Source: Egibacteraceae bacterium (GTDB lineage Bacteria; Actinomycetota; Nitriliruptoria; Euzebyales; Egibacteraceae). Taken from it: a stretch of 64,000 nt of DNA. Below the pieces are notes generated by a model. The model saw nothing but the letters and a program-made list of their open reading frames with translations. It was not told the origin of the DNA and ran no database searches. This document shows positions 50,979-60,144 of the stretch, one piece after another. Both the position numbers and the translations under genes were made by a program. Each line of letters begins with the position of its first letter. The stretch's first letter is position 1. The DNA lies in contig JAUJNX010000002.1 in assembly GCA_030447925.1 (NCBI GenBank), positions 186,001 to 250,000 of the forward strand, written 5' to 3'.

Positions 50979-52193
50979 GTGGACGACGTCGGAACGCGCG
51001 TGCACGACGCGCTGGCGCGGCTGGACGCCGCGGAGGGCGCGGCCCGGCTGACCCGGCCCGGGGAGGCGCAGGACGCCGTGCGCGACCACGTCCGCGCCGG
51101 CGCGGCGCTCCTGCGCGAGGCGCTGGCCGCCCTGGAGCAGGGCGAGGCCCGCGCGGCCGCGCGGGTGCGCGTCCGCGACCGGTTCGATGCCCTGCTCGAC
51201 GGCGCCCGCCTGGTCCCCCGCGACGCCCTGGACCAGGTCCAGCACGCGCTGCGCCGCCGCGGGCCCCTGGGCGACGCGACCCTCGACGCGGTCGAGCGCA
51301 TCACCGCGGCCTGCGCCCGCGCCTTCTACACCGTCCCGCCCGAGACGCTGTCGGTCCCCGTCCGCGCCCACGTCGACCGCATCGCCGCCCTCAGCGGGCT
51401 GTCCGCGGCCCCCGCCACCCGCACCCGCCTGCACCGGCTGCTCGCCGACACGGCGGCGTTCGCGGGCTGGCTGGGCTACGACCTGGGGCAGCCGGGCGGG
51501 GCGCGGGCCTGGTTCGGCCTCGCCGGGTCGGCCGCCCGTGAGGCGGGGGACGCGGCGCTGCACGCCCTGGCGGTCGGGTCCACCGGGCAGAGCCACTCGG
51601 TCTTCCTCAACGGCATCGCGGAGGGCGACCCGCGCCGCGCCCTGTGGTTCCTGGTCCAGGCCGAGCGCAACCTGCCCGCCGACGCCCCGGCGCGCGCCCG
51701 CGCCTGGCTGTGGGCGCTCACCGGGCGCGAGAGCGCCGTCAACGGCGACGCCGGCAACGCGCACCGCTACCTGGACCTCGTCGCCCAGGCCCACGCGACG
51801 CGCGCGCCGGCGGACCCGGGCGGCGGCTTCCTCGCCGACCTCGGGTGGTTCCGCGACCTGGAGGACCCGTGGTGGCTGGACTACACCCGCGGGCGGGCGC
51901 TGGGCCGGCTCGGCGACGACCGCGCCGTGGCGCTGCTGACGGGTGTGGCCGGGGGCTCGCCCGACCTGCGCCAGCGCTGCAACGCGCTGCTGGACCTCAC
52001 CGAGCTGCGCCTGGCCGGCGACGACCTCGACGAGGCGGCGCGCCTGGCCTGCGACGTCCTGCCCCTGGCCCACGACGCGGGCCTGGTCGCCCACGTCGCC
52101 CGCATCCGCGGCCTCCGCGACCTCGCGCCCGCCCGCGCCGACGCCGCGTTCGCCCACTTCGACACCCTGGTCACGCAGCTCACCCGCACCTGA
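50979..52193 (+). CDS. TPR-like helical protein without DNA-binding domain
   Basis: The 404-residue all-helical protein resembles the tetratricopeptide-type C-terminal region of actinobacterial XRE regulators (LLADTAAFAGWLGYDLGQPGGARAWFGLAGSAAREAGDAALHALAVGSTGQ, ARAWLWALTGRESAVNGDAGNAHRYLD, LADLGWFRDLEDPWWLDYTRGRALGRLGDDRAVALL). The expected helix-turn-helix at the N-terminus is absent, replaced by VDDVGTRVHDALARLDAAEGAARL. Function is unknown. GTG 50979 is chosen for the upstream GGGACGAG; the frame extends to 50943. Confidence 0.7.
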   Translation: MDDVGTRVHDALARLDAAEGAARLTRPGEAQDAVRDHVRAGAALLREALAALEQGEARAAARVRVRDRFDALLDGARLVPRDALDQVQHALRRRGPLGDATLDAVERITAACARAFYTVPPETLSVPVRAHVDRIAALSGLSAAPATRTRLHRLLADTAAFAGWLGYDLGQPGGARAWFGLAGSAAREAGDAALHALAVGSTGQSHSVFLNGIAEGDPRRALWFLVQAERNLPADAPARARAWLWALTGRESAVNGDAGNAHRYLDLVAQAHATRAPADPGGGFLADLGWFRDLEDPWWLDYTRGRALGRLGDDRAVALLTGVAGGSPDLRQRCNALLDLTELRLAGDDLDEAARLACDVLPLAHDAGLVAHVARIRGLRDLAPARADAAFAHFDTLVTQLTRT

Positions 52194-52268
52194 GCCGGCC
52201 CGCGCCCCGGCGATCATCCGCGGCCCGCGCGGGGAAGGGTCGCGGGCGGGGACGACCGGGAGGGACGT

Positions 52269-53663
52269 GTGGAGCAGCGGTACGACGTCGTGGTGATAGG
52301 AGCGGGACCCGCGGGCACCGCGGCCGCCCTGCGGGCCGCCGAGCTGGGCGCCAGGGTCGCGGTCGCGGAGGGCGACCGGGTCGGCGGGACCTGCGTGAAC
52401 ACCGGGTGCGTGCCGACCCGGGCGCTGGCGCGGACCGCGCGGCTCATGCGCGACGTGCGCAGCGCGGCGGACTACGGGGTCCTGACCACCGCCCCGCGGC
52501 TGGACTGGGACCGGACCGTCGCGCGCGTGCGCGAGATCGTCGACCGCGTCCAGGCCGGCAAGGACACCGCGGCGCGGCTCGACAAGGCCGGGGTCGACCT
52601 GTACCTGGAGGGCCGTGCGCGCTTCACCGGTCCCACCACCCTGGAGCTGGCGGGCAGCGGGCGGCGGCTGCACGCCGACCGCGTCCTGGTGTGCGTCGGC
52701 GGCCACTCGCGCCGCCTGCCCATCCCCGGCGCCGACCTGACCACCACCGCCGAGCACCTCCTGGACCTGCCCGCCCTCCCCCGCGAGGTCGCGATCGTCG
52801 GCACCGGCAACACCGGCGTGCAGATCGCGACCATCCTGGCCGCGTTCGGCAGCCGGGTGACGCTGCTGGAGGTGGCCCCGCGGATCCTGCCGGGGGCCGA
52901 CCACGACGTCGCGCGGGTGCTCGCCGAGAGCTTCGCCGCGCAGGGCGCGCAGGTGCACACCGGCATCGGCGGCGTCGAGCGCGTCGAGGACGCCGGCGGG
53001 CGGCGGCGCGTGGTCTGGAGCGACGACACGGGCGAGCGCAGCGCCGAGGTCGACGCGGTCGTGATGAGCGTGGGCTGGCCCGCGTCCGTCGAGGACCTGG
53101 GCCTGGACGCCGCGGGCGTGACGGTCGGCCGCAGCGCGATCCCCGTCAACGCCTACCTGCAGACCGACGTCCCCCACATCTTCGTCCCCGGCGACGCCAA
53201 CGGGCAGGCGATGCTGGTCCAGGCCGCGGAGTTCGAGGCCGTCGCCGCGGCCACCAACGCGGTGCTCGGGCCGACCACCAGCGTCCCGCACGGGCTGCTC
53301 CCCTGGGGCGGGTTCACCGACCCCGACATCGCCGGGGTCGGGCTGACCGAGCACGAGGCCCGCGAGCGCGACCGCGAGTGCCTGGTCGCGACCGTCGCGT
53401 ACGACGAGCTGGAGCGCGCCCGGATCGACGACCGCACCACCGGCTTCCTGAAGCTGATCGCGGACCGGCGCCGGTCGATCCTGCTCGGCGCCCACGCGGC
53501 GGGCGAGGCGGCCGTCGAGGTCATCCAGGCGGTGACCACGGCCATGGCGGCCGGCGCGGACGTCGCCACCCTCGCGCGCGTCGAGTTCGCCTACCCCACC
53601 TACACCGCGGTGATCGGCGCCTGCGCCGCGCGGCTCATGGCCGAGCCCCTCCGCACCCGGTAG
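52269..53663 (+). CDS. Class I pyridine nucleotide-disulfide oxidoreductase, atypical C-terminus
   Basis: The 464-residue protein has VVVIGAGPAGTAAALRA (FAD), the redox pair GGTCVNTGCVPTRAL, AIVGTGNTGVQIATILAAFGSRVTLLE (NAD(P)) and IFVPGDANGQAML. The C-terminal interface domain reads EFAYPTYTAVIGA where dihydrolipoamide and glutathione reductases have an H-x-HPT-x-S/TE acid-base pair: both His and Glu are missing. It is therefore not a standard lipoamide dehydrogenase; mercuric-reductase-like or quinone-type activity is possible. The GTG follows GGAGGGACGT. Confidence 0.88.
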   Translation: MEQRYDVVVIGAGPAGTAAALRAAELGARVAVAEGDRVGGTCVNTGCVPTRALARTARLMRDVRSAADYGVLTTAPRLDWDRTVARVREIVDRVQAGKDTAARLDKAGVDLYLEGRARFTGPTTLELAGSGRRLHADRVLVCVGGHSRRLPIPGADLTTTAEHLLDLPALPREVAIVGTGNTGVQIATILAAFGSRVTLLEVAPRILPGADHDVARVLAESFAAQGAQVHTGIGGVERVEDAGGRRRVVWSDDTGERSAEVDAVVMSVGWPASVEDLGLDAAGVTVGRSAIPVNAYLQTDVPHIFVPGDANGQAMLVQAAEFEAVAAATNAVLGPTTSVPHGLLPWGGFTDPDIAGVGLTEHEARERDRECLVATVAYDELERARIDDRTTGFLKLIADRRRSILLGAHAAGEAAVEVIQAVTTAMAAGADVATLARVEFAYPTYTAVIGACAARLMAEPLRTR

Positions 53664-53722
53664 CCTCCGCAGCCCCGCCCGGGCCGTCCCGGGAGGGGTT
53701 CGGCGCAAGGGGAAGCGGACGC

Positions 53723-54430
53723 ATGACAGAGCCGGCGCAGACCTTCGTGAAGTGGACCGTGGCGCTCCTGGTCCTGGCCGGTGTCGTGCTCTACGCGCTG
53801 GAGAACCTGGGGCCCGCGATCTCCCAGGGCGTCGCCCTCGGCGGCGACGAGGAGCCCGAGGACGACGGCGACATCGCCGAGGGCGGTCCCGTGAGCGACG
53901 GCGCCATCGCCCCCGTGGTCGACGTCTCAGTGGCGGGCGGCACGGCCACCGGGCTCACCGCCCCCACCCTGACCATCGGCCCCGGCCCCGGCGACGCCGC
54001 CCTGCTCGCCTTCGACCTGGTCCAGGGCAGCCCCGACTGCCTCGCCACCCTGAACCTGGAGATGTCGGTCGTGTCCGCGACCGGGCCGACGGAGCTGGGC
54101 GCCTACCCGTCGGGGGTCTTCGAGACCGGCGGGCTGGCCGACGCCGGGCCAGTGCAGGGCGAGCTCGTCCTTGACCGCACCGCCCCGCCGGTGCAGCTGA
54201 CCGACGGCACGCCGGGGCGGCTGCGCTGGGACGTCCTGGACGTCTACCGGACATGGGCGTCGGGCCAGCCGTTCGCCGGCGGCGCGACGGTCCCCGAGGG
54301 CACCCGCTTCACCGTGGCGGTGCGCGCGACCGACGAGGGCGCGATCGGCCGCGAGGTCGTGTTCGACGCGTCGGAGTCGCCCAACGGGCCGACGCTGGTG
54401 TTCACCGGCGTCCCCGGCTGCGGCGCCTGA
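53723..54430 (+). CDS. Membrane-anchored protein with DNRLRE-like extracellular domain
   Basis: The 235-residue protein has an uncleaved-looking N-terminal anchor (FVKWTVALLVLAGVVLYAL), an acidic linker (GGDEEPEDDGDIAEGG) and a beta-rich domain whose phrases (ALLAFDLVQG, LRWDVLDVYRTWASGQPF, FTVAVRATDEG) recall DNRLRE-type cell-surface modules. Two cysteines (PDCLAT and GCGA end) may form a disulfide. The ATG follows AAGGGGAAG. Function is unknown. Confidence 0.65.
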   Translation: MTEPAQTFVKWTVALLVLAGVVLYALENLGPAISQGVALGGDEEPEDDGDIAEGGPVSDGAIAPVVDVSVAGGTATGLTAPTLTIGPGPGDAALLAFDLVQGSPDCLATLNLEMSVVSATGPTELGAYPSGVFETGGLADAGPVQGELVLDRTAPPVQLTDGTPGRLRWDVLDVYRTWASGQPFAGGATVPEGTRFTVAVRATDEGAIGREVVFDASESPNGPTLVFTGVPGCGA

Positions 54431-54433
54431 CCG

Positions 54434-55903
54434 TCAGCGCGACCCGCGGCCCGCGGCGCGCTCCTCCCAGCGCTCCCGGACGCGGTAGGTGACGACCAGC
54501 GGGGTGCCGCCGAACCCGAACGACTCGCGCAGGCGCCGCTCCAGGTAGCGCAGGTAGCCGGGCTCCAGCTCACCGGTGGTGAACACCCGGAACGTCGGCG
54601 GCCCCACGGCGACCTGGGTGATGTAGCGCAGGCGCACCTGGCGGCCCTTCGCCAGGGGCGGCGGGCTGGCCGCGACGGCGTCGGCCAGCCAGGTGTTGAG
54701 CTGGGCGGTGGCGATGCGCTTGGACCACTCCTCCAGCACCGCGTCGATCACGGGCAGCAGCCGGTCCAGGCCGCGCCCGGTCGCGGCGGAGGTGCGCACG
54801 ACCGCCGCCCACGACACGAACCCGAGCAGCCGGTCCTGCTCGCGCTCCAGCCGGTCGCGCCGGTGCTCGTCGACCAGGTCCCACTTGTTCCACACCAGCA
54901 CCAGCCCGCGGCCCGCGTCGATGATCTGGCGGGCCAGGCGCTGCTCCTGCTCCCCCAGCGGCTCGGACACGTCGGCGACCAGCAGGGCGACCGCCGACCG
55001 GTCCAGCGCCTGCACCGTGCGCACCGTCGAGTAGTACTCCGTGGCGTCGCCGCGCCGGGCGTGCTTGCGCAACCCCGCGGTGTCCACGAAGCGGTAGGCC
55101 CGGCCGTCGCCGACCTCCACCGTGGTGTCGACCGCGTCGCGGGTGGTGCCGGGCGCGTCGTGGACGATGACGCGGTCCTCGCCGAGCAGCCGGTTGAACA
55201 GCGACGACTTGCCGACGTTGGGGCGGCCGATGATGGCGACCCCGGGGACGTCGTCGGCGGGCACCGCCTCGCGGTCGAAGCCGCCCGCGTCGGCCACCCG
55301 GTCCCAGACCTCGTCGAGCAGGTCGCCGGACCCGCGCCCGTGCAGGGCGCTGACGGGCACCGGCTCGCCCAGGCCCAGCGCGGACAGCTCGGCGACGGAC
55401 GCCGTCAGCGCCGACCCGGCGCCCAGCTCGTCGACCTTGTTGGCCACCAGCAGGACCGGCACGCCGGTGCGCCGCAACCAGCCGGCCGCGGCGGCGTCCT
55501 CCTCGGTGATCCCGACGGTGGCGTCGACCACCAGCAGGACGAGGTCGGCCCCGGCGGTGGCGCGCTCGGACTGCTCGCTGATGGCGGCGTCCAGGGTCGC
55601 GGTCTCGTCGCGGGCCCAGCCCGGCGTCCACCCGCCGGTGTCCAGCAGCGTGACCTCGCGCCCGCGCCAGTCCAGCTGGTGCGCGGTGCGGTCCCGGGTG
55701 ACGCCCGGGCGCTCCTCCACGATCGCGTCGCGCCGGCCGACCAGGCGGTTCACCAGCGTCGACTTGCCGACGTTGGGGCGCCCGACGATCACGACGGTGG
55801 GCGCGCCGGACGGGCGGATGCGCCCGATCCCGCCCGCGCCGACGCCGCCGCGGCGCCGGGTCGCGCTGGGCCGCCGGGGCCCGGGGTCGGAGAGGTCGGT
55901 CAC
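54434..55903 (-). CDS. der: Ribosome biogenesis GTPase Der
   Basis: The 489-residue protein has two tandem GTPase domains: GRPNVGKSTLVNRLVG, DTGGW and NKVDELG in the first; GRPNVGKSSLFNRLLG, DTAGL and NKWDLVD in the second; and a KH-like C-terminal domain. A 35-residue Arg-rich extension precedes the first G1 motif. Der acts in 50S subunit assembly. The GTG overlaps the cmk stop (GTGA), so it is the last gene of the scpA-to-der run. Confidence 0.96.
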   Translation of the reverse strand: MTDLSDPGPRRPSATRRRGGVGAGGIGRIRPSGAPTVVIVGRPNVGKSTLVNRLVGRRDAIVEERPGVTRDRTAHQLDWRGREVTLLDTGGWTPGWARDETATLDAAISEQSERATAGADLVLLVVDATVGITEEDAAAAGWLRRTGVPVLLVANKVDELGAGSALTASVAELSALGLGEPVPVSALHGRGSGDLLDEVWDRVADAGGFDREAVPADDVPGVAIIGRPNVGKSSLFNRLLGEDRVIVHDAPGTTRDAVDTTVEVGDGRAYRFVDTAGLRKHARRGDATEYYSTVRTVQALDRSAVALLVADVSEPLGEQEQRLARQIIDAGRGLVLVWNKWDLVDEHRRDRLEREQDRLLGFVSWAAVVRTSAATGRGLDRLLPVIDAVLEEWSKRIATAQLNTWLADAVAASPPPLAKGRQVRLRYITQVAVGPPTFRVFTTGELEPGYLRYLERRLRESFGFGGTPLVVTYRVRERWEERAAGRGSR

Positions 55904-56553
55904 CCGCGGCCCTCCGCCAGCGCGGTCACGCGGTCGCGGAGCAGGGTGACCAGCCGCTCCACCAGCTGCTCGACCGTGGCGTCGGTCCCGTCGACCTCGA
56001 CCACGCCGTCCGCGCGCGCCATCGCGTGCGCATCGCGGCGGTCGCGGCGGACCAGGGCGTCGGCCTCCGCCGCGACGTCCCCGCCGCGTTCCGCGGCGCG
56101 GCGCAGCGCCCGCTCCGCCGGCGAGGCGGTCAGCCAGACCTTGAGGTCGGCGTCGGGCACGACGACGGTGCCCGCATCGCGGCCCTCCACGACCGCGCCG
56201 GCCGGGTCGTCGCCGACCTCGTCGCGCTGCAGGTGCACCAGGTGGGCCCGCACCTCCGGGATCGCCGCGACGTCGGAGACCACCGCGGTCACCTCCGGGC
56301 CGCGGATGTCGTCCTCGACGTCCGCGCCGTCCAGGCGGGTGCGCCCGCCGGAGCGGGCGATCCCGGCGCCGCGCACGACCTTGGCCGTGGTGGTGGCGTC
56401 GGCCGGGTCCACCCCGGCGCGCAGGACGGCCAGGGCCGCCGCGCGGTAGTAGGCGCCCGTGTCGACATGGCGCAGGCCCAGCCGGGTCGCCAGCGCCCGC
56501 GCCAGGGTGGACTTGCCCGCCCCCGAGGGCCCGTCGATCGCCACCACGGTCAT
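55900..56553 (-). CDS. cmk: Cytidylate kinase
   Basis: The 217-residue enzyme phosphorylates CMP and dCMP. It has the P-loop AIDGPSGAGKSTLARALA, HVDTGAYYRAAAL (nucleotide site), AVVEGRDAGTVVVPDADLKVWLTASPAERALRRAAE and a lid region. The ATG at 56553 overlaps the aroA stop as ATGA, and der overlaps its own end, so translation is coupled on both sides. Confidence 0.95.
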   Translation of the reverse strand: MTVVAIDGPSGAGKSTLARALATRLGLRHVDTGAYYRAAALAVLRAGVDPADATTTAKVVRGAGIARSGGRTRLDGADVEDDIRGPEVTAVVSDVAAIPEVRAHLVHLQRDEVGDDPAGAVVEGRDAGTVVVPDADLKVWLTASPAERALRRAAERGGDVAAEADALVRRDRRDAHAMARADGVVEVDGTDATVEQLVERLVTLLRDRVTALAEGRG

Positions 56554-57830
56554 GCGACCGGCCTCCATGTCACCCCCGCGGACCGCAGGTCCGCCCAGAA
56601 CTCCGGATAGGTCTTGGCCACGCAGCCGGGGTCCTCGACCACCACGCCGGGCACCCGCGCGGCGACCGCTGCGAAGGCCATCGCGAGGCGGTGGTCGTCG
56701 TGGGTGGACAGCCGCGCCGGCCCCCGGGCGCTGCCGCCGCGCACCACCAGTCCGTCGGGCTGCTCGGCGACCTCCACCCCCAGCTTGCCCAGTTCCGCGG
56801 CGAGCGCCGCGAGCCGGTCGGTCTCGTGGGTGCGGGCCACCGCCACCCCGGTGATCCGCGAGGTCCCCGGGGCCAGGGCCGCCAGCGCCGCGACGGTCGT
56901 GACCATGTCGGGCATGGCGCGCAGGTCGACGTCGACGGGCGCGGGCAGGTCGGGACCGGTGACGGTCAGCGCGTCGCCCTCCCGCGCGGTGGTCGCGCCC
57001 ATGCGCGCGAGGACGCCGGGCAGGTCCGCGTCGGGCTGGCCGCTGCCCTTGCGGGCGTTGACCACCGTGACCGCGCCGCCGGTCGCGACGGCCAGGGCGA
57101 GCAGGTGCGCGGCCGCGCTCGCGTCGTACTCGACGCCCACGCGCCGGGCGCGGTAGCCGCTGCCGCCCCGGACGTGCCAGGTGGCCTCGCCGTCGGCGGT
57201 GATGTCGGCGCCCCACTCGCGCAGCAGGTCCGCGGTCAGGGCGACGTAGGCCAGGGCGGTCTCCCCGGCGACGCGCACGCGCACGTCGCGGCGGGCGCAC
57301 GGCGCGACCAGCAGGACCGCGCTGGCGAACTGGCTGCTGCGGGTGGCGTCCACGGTGACGGCGCCGCCGTCCAGGCCGCCGCCGTCCAGCGTCACCGGGG
57401 GCCGGCCGTCGTGGTCGCGCGCCCCCGCGCCCAGGTCGCCCAGGGCGCGGACCAGCGGGCCGACGGGGCGGCGCAGCAGCGGCGGCAGCCCGGTGACGGT
57501 GGCGGGGCCCGGCGCCAGGGCGGCCAGGGCCGACCCGAAGCGCATCGTGGTCCCCGACAGGCCCGCGTCCAGGGGCGCGGCGGGGGCGCGCAGGCGGGCG
57601 CTCCCGCCGGTGACCCGCCAGGCGCCCGGCTCCTCCTCCACCCCGATCCCCAGCCCGCGCACCACCCGGCGCATGGCCTGGGAGTCGTCGCTGTCCAGGG
57701 GGTGCTCCAGGACGCTGACGCCGTCGGCCAGCGCCGCCAGCACGAGCAGCCGGTTGGTGACGCTCTTGCTGGCCGGCGCGCGCAGCCGCGCCACCACCGG
57801 CCCCGACGGCACGACCTCCACGGCCATCAC
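56550..57830 (-). CDS. aroA: 3-phosphoshikimate 1-carboxyvinyltransferase (EPSP synthase)
   Basis: The 426-residue enzyme makes EPSP from shikimate-3-phosphate and phosphoenolpyruvate. APASKSVTNRLLVLAALA near the start, DAGLSGTTMRF (the usual actinobacterial variant of GNAGTAMR), SSQFASAVLLVAP, MPDMVTTVAALAALA and HDDHRLAMAFA are all present. It follows tyrA with overlapping stop/start codons (GTGA; ATG 57827 is also possible). It precedes cmk. Confidence 0.95.
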   Translation of the reverse strand: MMAVEVVPSGPVVARLRAPASKSVTNRLLVLAALADGVSVLEHPLDSDDSQAMRRVVRGLGIGVEEEPGAWRVTGGSARLRAPAAPLDAGLSGTTMRFGSALAALAPGPATVTGLPPLLRRPVGPLVRALGDLGAGARDHDGRPPVTLDGGGLDGGAVTVDATRSSQFASAVLLVAPCARRDVRVRVAGETALAYVALTADLLREWGADITADGEATWHVRGGSGYRARRVGVEYDASAAAHLLALAVATGGAVTVVNARKGSGQPDADLPGVLARMGATTAREGDALTVTGPDLPAPVDVDLRAMPDMVTTVAALAALAPGTSRITGVAVARTHETDRLAALAAELGKLGVEVAEQPDGLVVRGGSARGPARLSTHDDHRLAMAFAAVAARVPGVVVEDPGCVAKTYPEFWADLRSAGVTWRPVA

Positions 57831-58924
57831 GGCCGGTGCTCCAGGACGTCGTAGCCGCGGGACTCCAGGGCGGCGCGGGCGCGGGCGGCCTGCTCCTCAC
57901 CGACGATGGCCAGGCGCAGGGTGCCGCGCCCGCCCTCGGGGTCGTGCTCGACGGCGATGTCCTCGATGTTGACCGCCACGCTGCCCACGCCGGTTGCGAC
58001 CTCGGCGATGACCCCGGGCCGGTCGGGGATCGGCAGGTGCAGCTCGACCAGGACGCCGGTCACGCTCTCCTTGCCCGGCAGCGCCCGCCGCGCCGCCCGC
58101 GCGTCGGCCAGCTCCCGGCGCAGGCCAACGTCGTCGCCGACCGACAGCAGCGACCGCAGCGACCCGATGCGCTCGCGGTAGTCGTCGAGCACCGCGACGA
58201 TCGCATCGCGGTTCTGCGCGCAGATGTCCAGCCACAGGTCCGGGTTGCTGGCCGCCACCCGGGTGGCGTCGCGGAACCCGCCGGCGGCGAGCAGCAGCAG
58301 CTCGGCGTCCTGCTCGCGGGCCCGGTCCGCCGCGAGGTTCATCAGGGTGGTCGCCGCGAGCTGGGGCAGGTGGCTGGTGACCGCCACCAGCAGGTCGTGG
58401 CGCGCGGGATCGACCGCCAGGACCCGGGCGCCGACCCGCGACACCAGGCCGTGCAGGCGCCGGTAGGCGTCGGGGTCGGTGGACGCGGTGGGCATCAGCA
58501 GGTAGGTCGCGCCGACGAACAGGTCCGGCGTGGCGTGCGCGGCGCCGCCCTCGTGCGAGCCGGCCATGGGGTGCCCGCCGATCACCGAGACGCCGGGCGC
58601 GACCGCCGCCTCCATCGCCGGCACCAGCCGGGCCTTCACGCTGGCGACGTCGGTGAGCACGGCGCCGGGCGCCAGCACGCTGCCGACCTCCTTGGCCGCC
58701 GCCTCCACCGCGGACACCGGCACGGCGAGCACGACGAGGTCGGCGCCCTCCGCGGCCTCCGCGGCGCCGGGTGCCGCCCGGTCGATCAGCCCGCGGGCCA
58801 GGGCGGTGGCCACCGCGCCCTCGTCGCGGTCGGCGCCGACGACCTCGGCGACGTCGTCCAGGCGCCGCAGCGCGGCGGCGAGCGACCCGCCGACCAACCC
58901 GGTCCCCACCACCGCGACGCGCAT
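57827..58924 (-). CDS. tyrA: Prephenate dehydrogenase with ACT domain
   Basis: The 365-residue protein starts with a Rossmann domain (VAVVGTGLVGGSLAAALRRL), then ADLVVLAVPVSAVEA, GGHPMAGSHEGGAAHATPDLFVGATYLLMP (catalytic His region), VTSHLPQLAATTLMNL, and a C-terminal ACT domain (VELHLPIPDRPGVIAEVATGVGSVAVNIEDIAVEHDPEGGRGTLRLAIVG) that probably gives tyrosine feedback. It oxidatively decarboxylates prephenate to hydroxyphenylpyruvate. The ATG at 58924 has TAGGGT 7 nt before it; longer frames upstream are spurious. Confidence 0.94.
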   Translation of the reverse strand: MRVAVVGTGLVGGSLAAALRRLDDVAEVVGADRDEGAVATALARGLIDRAAPGAAEAAEGADLVVLAVPVSAVEAAAKEVGSVLAPGAVLTDVASVKARLVPAMEAAVAPGVSVIGGHPMAGSHEGGAAHATPDLFVGATYLLMPTASTDPDAYRRLHGLVSRVGARVLAVDPARHDLLVAVTSHLPQLAATTLMNLAADRAREQDAELLLLAAGGFRDATRVAASNPDLWLDICAQNRDAIVAVLDDYRERIGSLRSLLSVGDDVGLRRELADARAARRALPGKESVTGVLVELHLPIPDRPGVIAEVATGVGSVAVNIEDIAVEHDPEGGRGTLRLAIVGEEQAARARAALESRGYDVLEHRP

Positions 58925-58931
58925 GGGAGCC

Positions 58932-58937
58932 ACCCTA
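58932..58937 (-). promoter_or_regulatory. Leaderless -10 box of tyrA
   Basis: TAGGGT (minus strand) lies 7 nt before the ATG at 58924, giving tyrA-aroA-cmk-der its own promoter. Confidence 0.5.
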
Positions 58938-58962
58938 CTCAGCGCGCCGGGCGCCGTTGCCC

Positions 58963-58976
58963 CCCGCCCGGGCGGG
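58963..58976. terminator. Palindrome between aroH and tyrA
   Basis: CCCGCCCGGGCGGG is a perfect 14-bp palindrome 25 nt past the aroH stop, suggesting partial termination before the tyrA promoter; no U-tract. Confidence 0.4.
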
Positions 58977-59001
58977 TCGGACGGGCCGCTGGCCGGGCGG
59001 G

Positions 59002-59370
59002 TCATTCGGGGAGGTCGCTGCGCAGCTGCCGGGCCTCGTGCAGGTAGACGTGGCGCAGGTCGGCGCGCGAGCGGTCGGTCTCGACGTGGGCCATCACCCG
59101 GATGCACAGCGGGATCGCGCTCCCGCCGGTGATGTCCAGCTCCAGCGCGCACATCATCGGCACGTCGCTGATGCCCGCGGCGCGGACGGCGGCGGCGGGG
59201 AACTCGGCGTGGATGTCCGGGGTGGCGGTGAACAGCAGGCTGACGACCTGGTCGTGGGTGAGCCCGTTGCGCTCCAGCAGGGCGGCGAGCAGCTCGCTGG
59301 TCCGGGCCAGGACGTGCTCGCGGGTGTCCGCGGGCAGGGTCGTCGCCCCGCGCAGCGCCGCGATCCTCAC
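59002..59370 (-). CDS. aroH: Chorismate mutase, AroH type
   Basis: The 122-residue monofunctional trimeric-type mutase converts chorismate to prephenate. RIAALRGATTLPADT, LLAALLERNGL, VSLLFTATPDIHAEFPAAAVR, VPMMCALELDITGGSAIPLCIRVMAHVE and HVYLHEARQLRSDLP cover the entire B. subtilis AroH-like fold. The GTG overlaps the rluB stop (GTGA). Its product feeds the tyrA enzyme encoded next. Confidence 0.94.
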   Translation of the reverse strand: MRIAALRGATTLPADTREHVLARTSELLAALLERNGLTHDQVVSLLFTATPDIHAEFPAAAVRAAGISDVPMMCALELDITGGSAIPLCIRVMAHVETDRSRADLRHVYLHEARQLRSDLPE

Positions 59371-60143
59371 CGCGACGCCCGCGTCGCCCGTGGCGGCGCC
59401 GGCTGCTCGGGGCGGTCGAGGTTGCCCCGCTCCACGGCCCCCCACAGCGACCGGATCTCCGCGCCGGTCAGCGGCCGGAACTTGCCCGGCCCCAGCTCGC
59501 CGAGGGTCAGCGGCCCCAGGCGCACCCGCGCGAGCCGCTCCAGCGGCACGCCGACCGCGGCGAGCATCCGGCGCACCTCGCGCTTGCGCCCCTCCGCGAT
59601 GGTGAGCTCCAGCAGCGTCTTGTCCCCCGACGAGCCCAGCTCGCGCACGCTGCGAGCACGCGCGGGGCCGTCCTCCAGCTCCACGCCCTCCAGCAGCGCG
59701 CGCACGGCCTGGCGCTTGAGCTGGCCGCGGATCTGGGCGACGTAGGTCTTCTCGACCTCGTAGCGCGGGTGCGACAGCCGGTTGGCCAGCTCGCCGTCGT
59801 TGGTCAGCAGCAGCAGGCCCTCGGTGTCGCGGTCCAGCCGGCCCACGGGGTAGACGCGCGGGTTGGCGGGCACGAGGTCCATGACCGTGGGCCGCCCCTG
59901 CGGGTCGGTGACGGTGGTGACGACCCCCGCCGGCTTGTTCAGCAGGAAGTAGACGAGGTGGGGGTTGGTCGCCACCCGCTCGCCGTCCACGGTGAGGACC
60001 TGGGTCAGCGGGTCGGCCTTGGACCCCAGCCCGACGACCTCGCCGTCGACCGCCACGCGGCCCTCGGCGATGAGCTGCTCGCAGGCGCGGCGGCTGCCCA
60101 CGCCCGCCGCCGCCAGGACCTTCTGCACGCGCTCGACGGCCAC
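59367..60143 (-). CDS. rluB: 23S rRNA pseudouridine synthase, RluB/RsuA family
   Basis: The 258-residue protein has an N-terminal S4 domain (ERVQKVLAAAGVGSRRACEQLIAEGRVAVDGEVV) and the catalytic domain with VYPVGRLDRDTEGLLLLTNDG, whose first Asp is the nucleophile. The scpA-scpB-rluB order is widespread in Gram-positives and favours RluB (23S rRNA) over RsuA. A Pro/Ala/Arg tail follows. It begins 1 nt after scpB. Confidence 0.92.
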   Translation of the reverse strand: MAVERVQKVLAAAGVGSRRACEQLIAEGRVAVDGEVVGLGSKADPLTQVLTVDGERVATNPHLVYFLLNKPAGVVTTVTDPQGRPTVMDLVPANPRVYPVGRLDRDTEGLLLLTNDGELANRLSHPRYEVEKTYVAQIRGQLKRQAVRALLEGVELEDGPARARSVRELGSSGDKTLLELTIAEGRKREVRRMLAAVGVPLERLARVRLGPLTLGELGPGKFRPLTGAEIRSLWGAVERGNLDRPEQPAPPRATRASR

Positions 60144-60144
60144 G

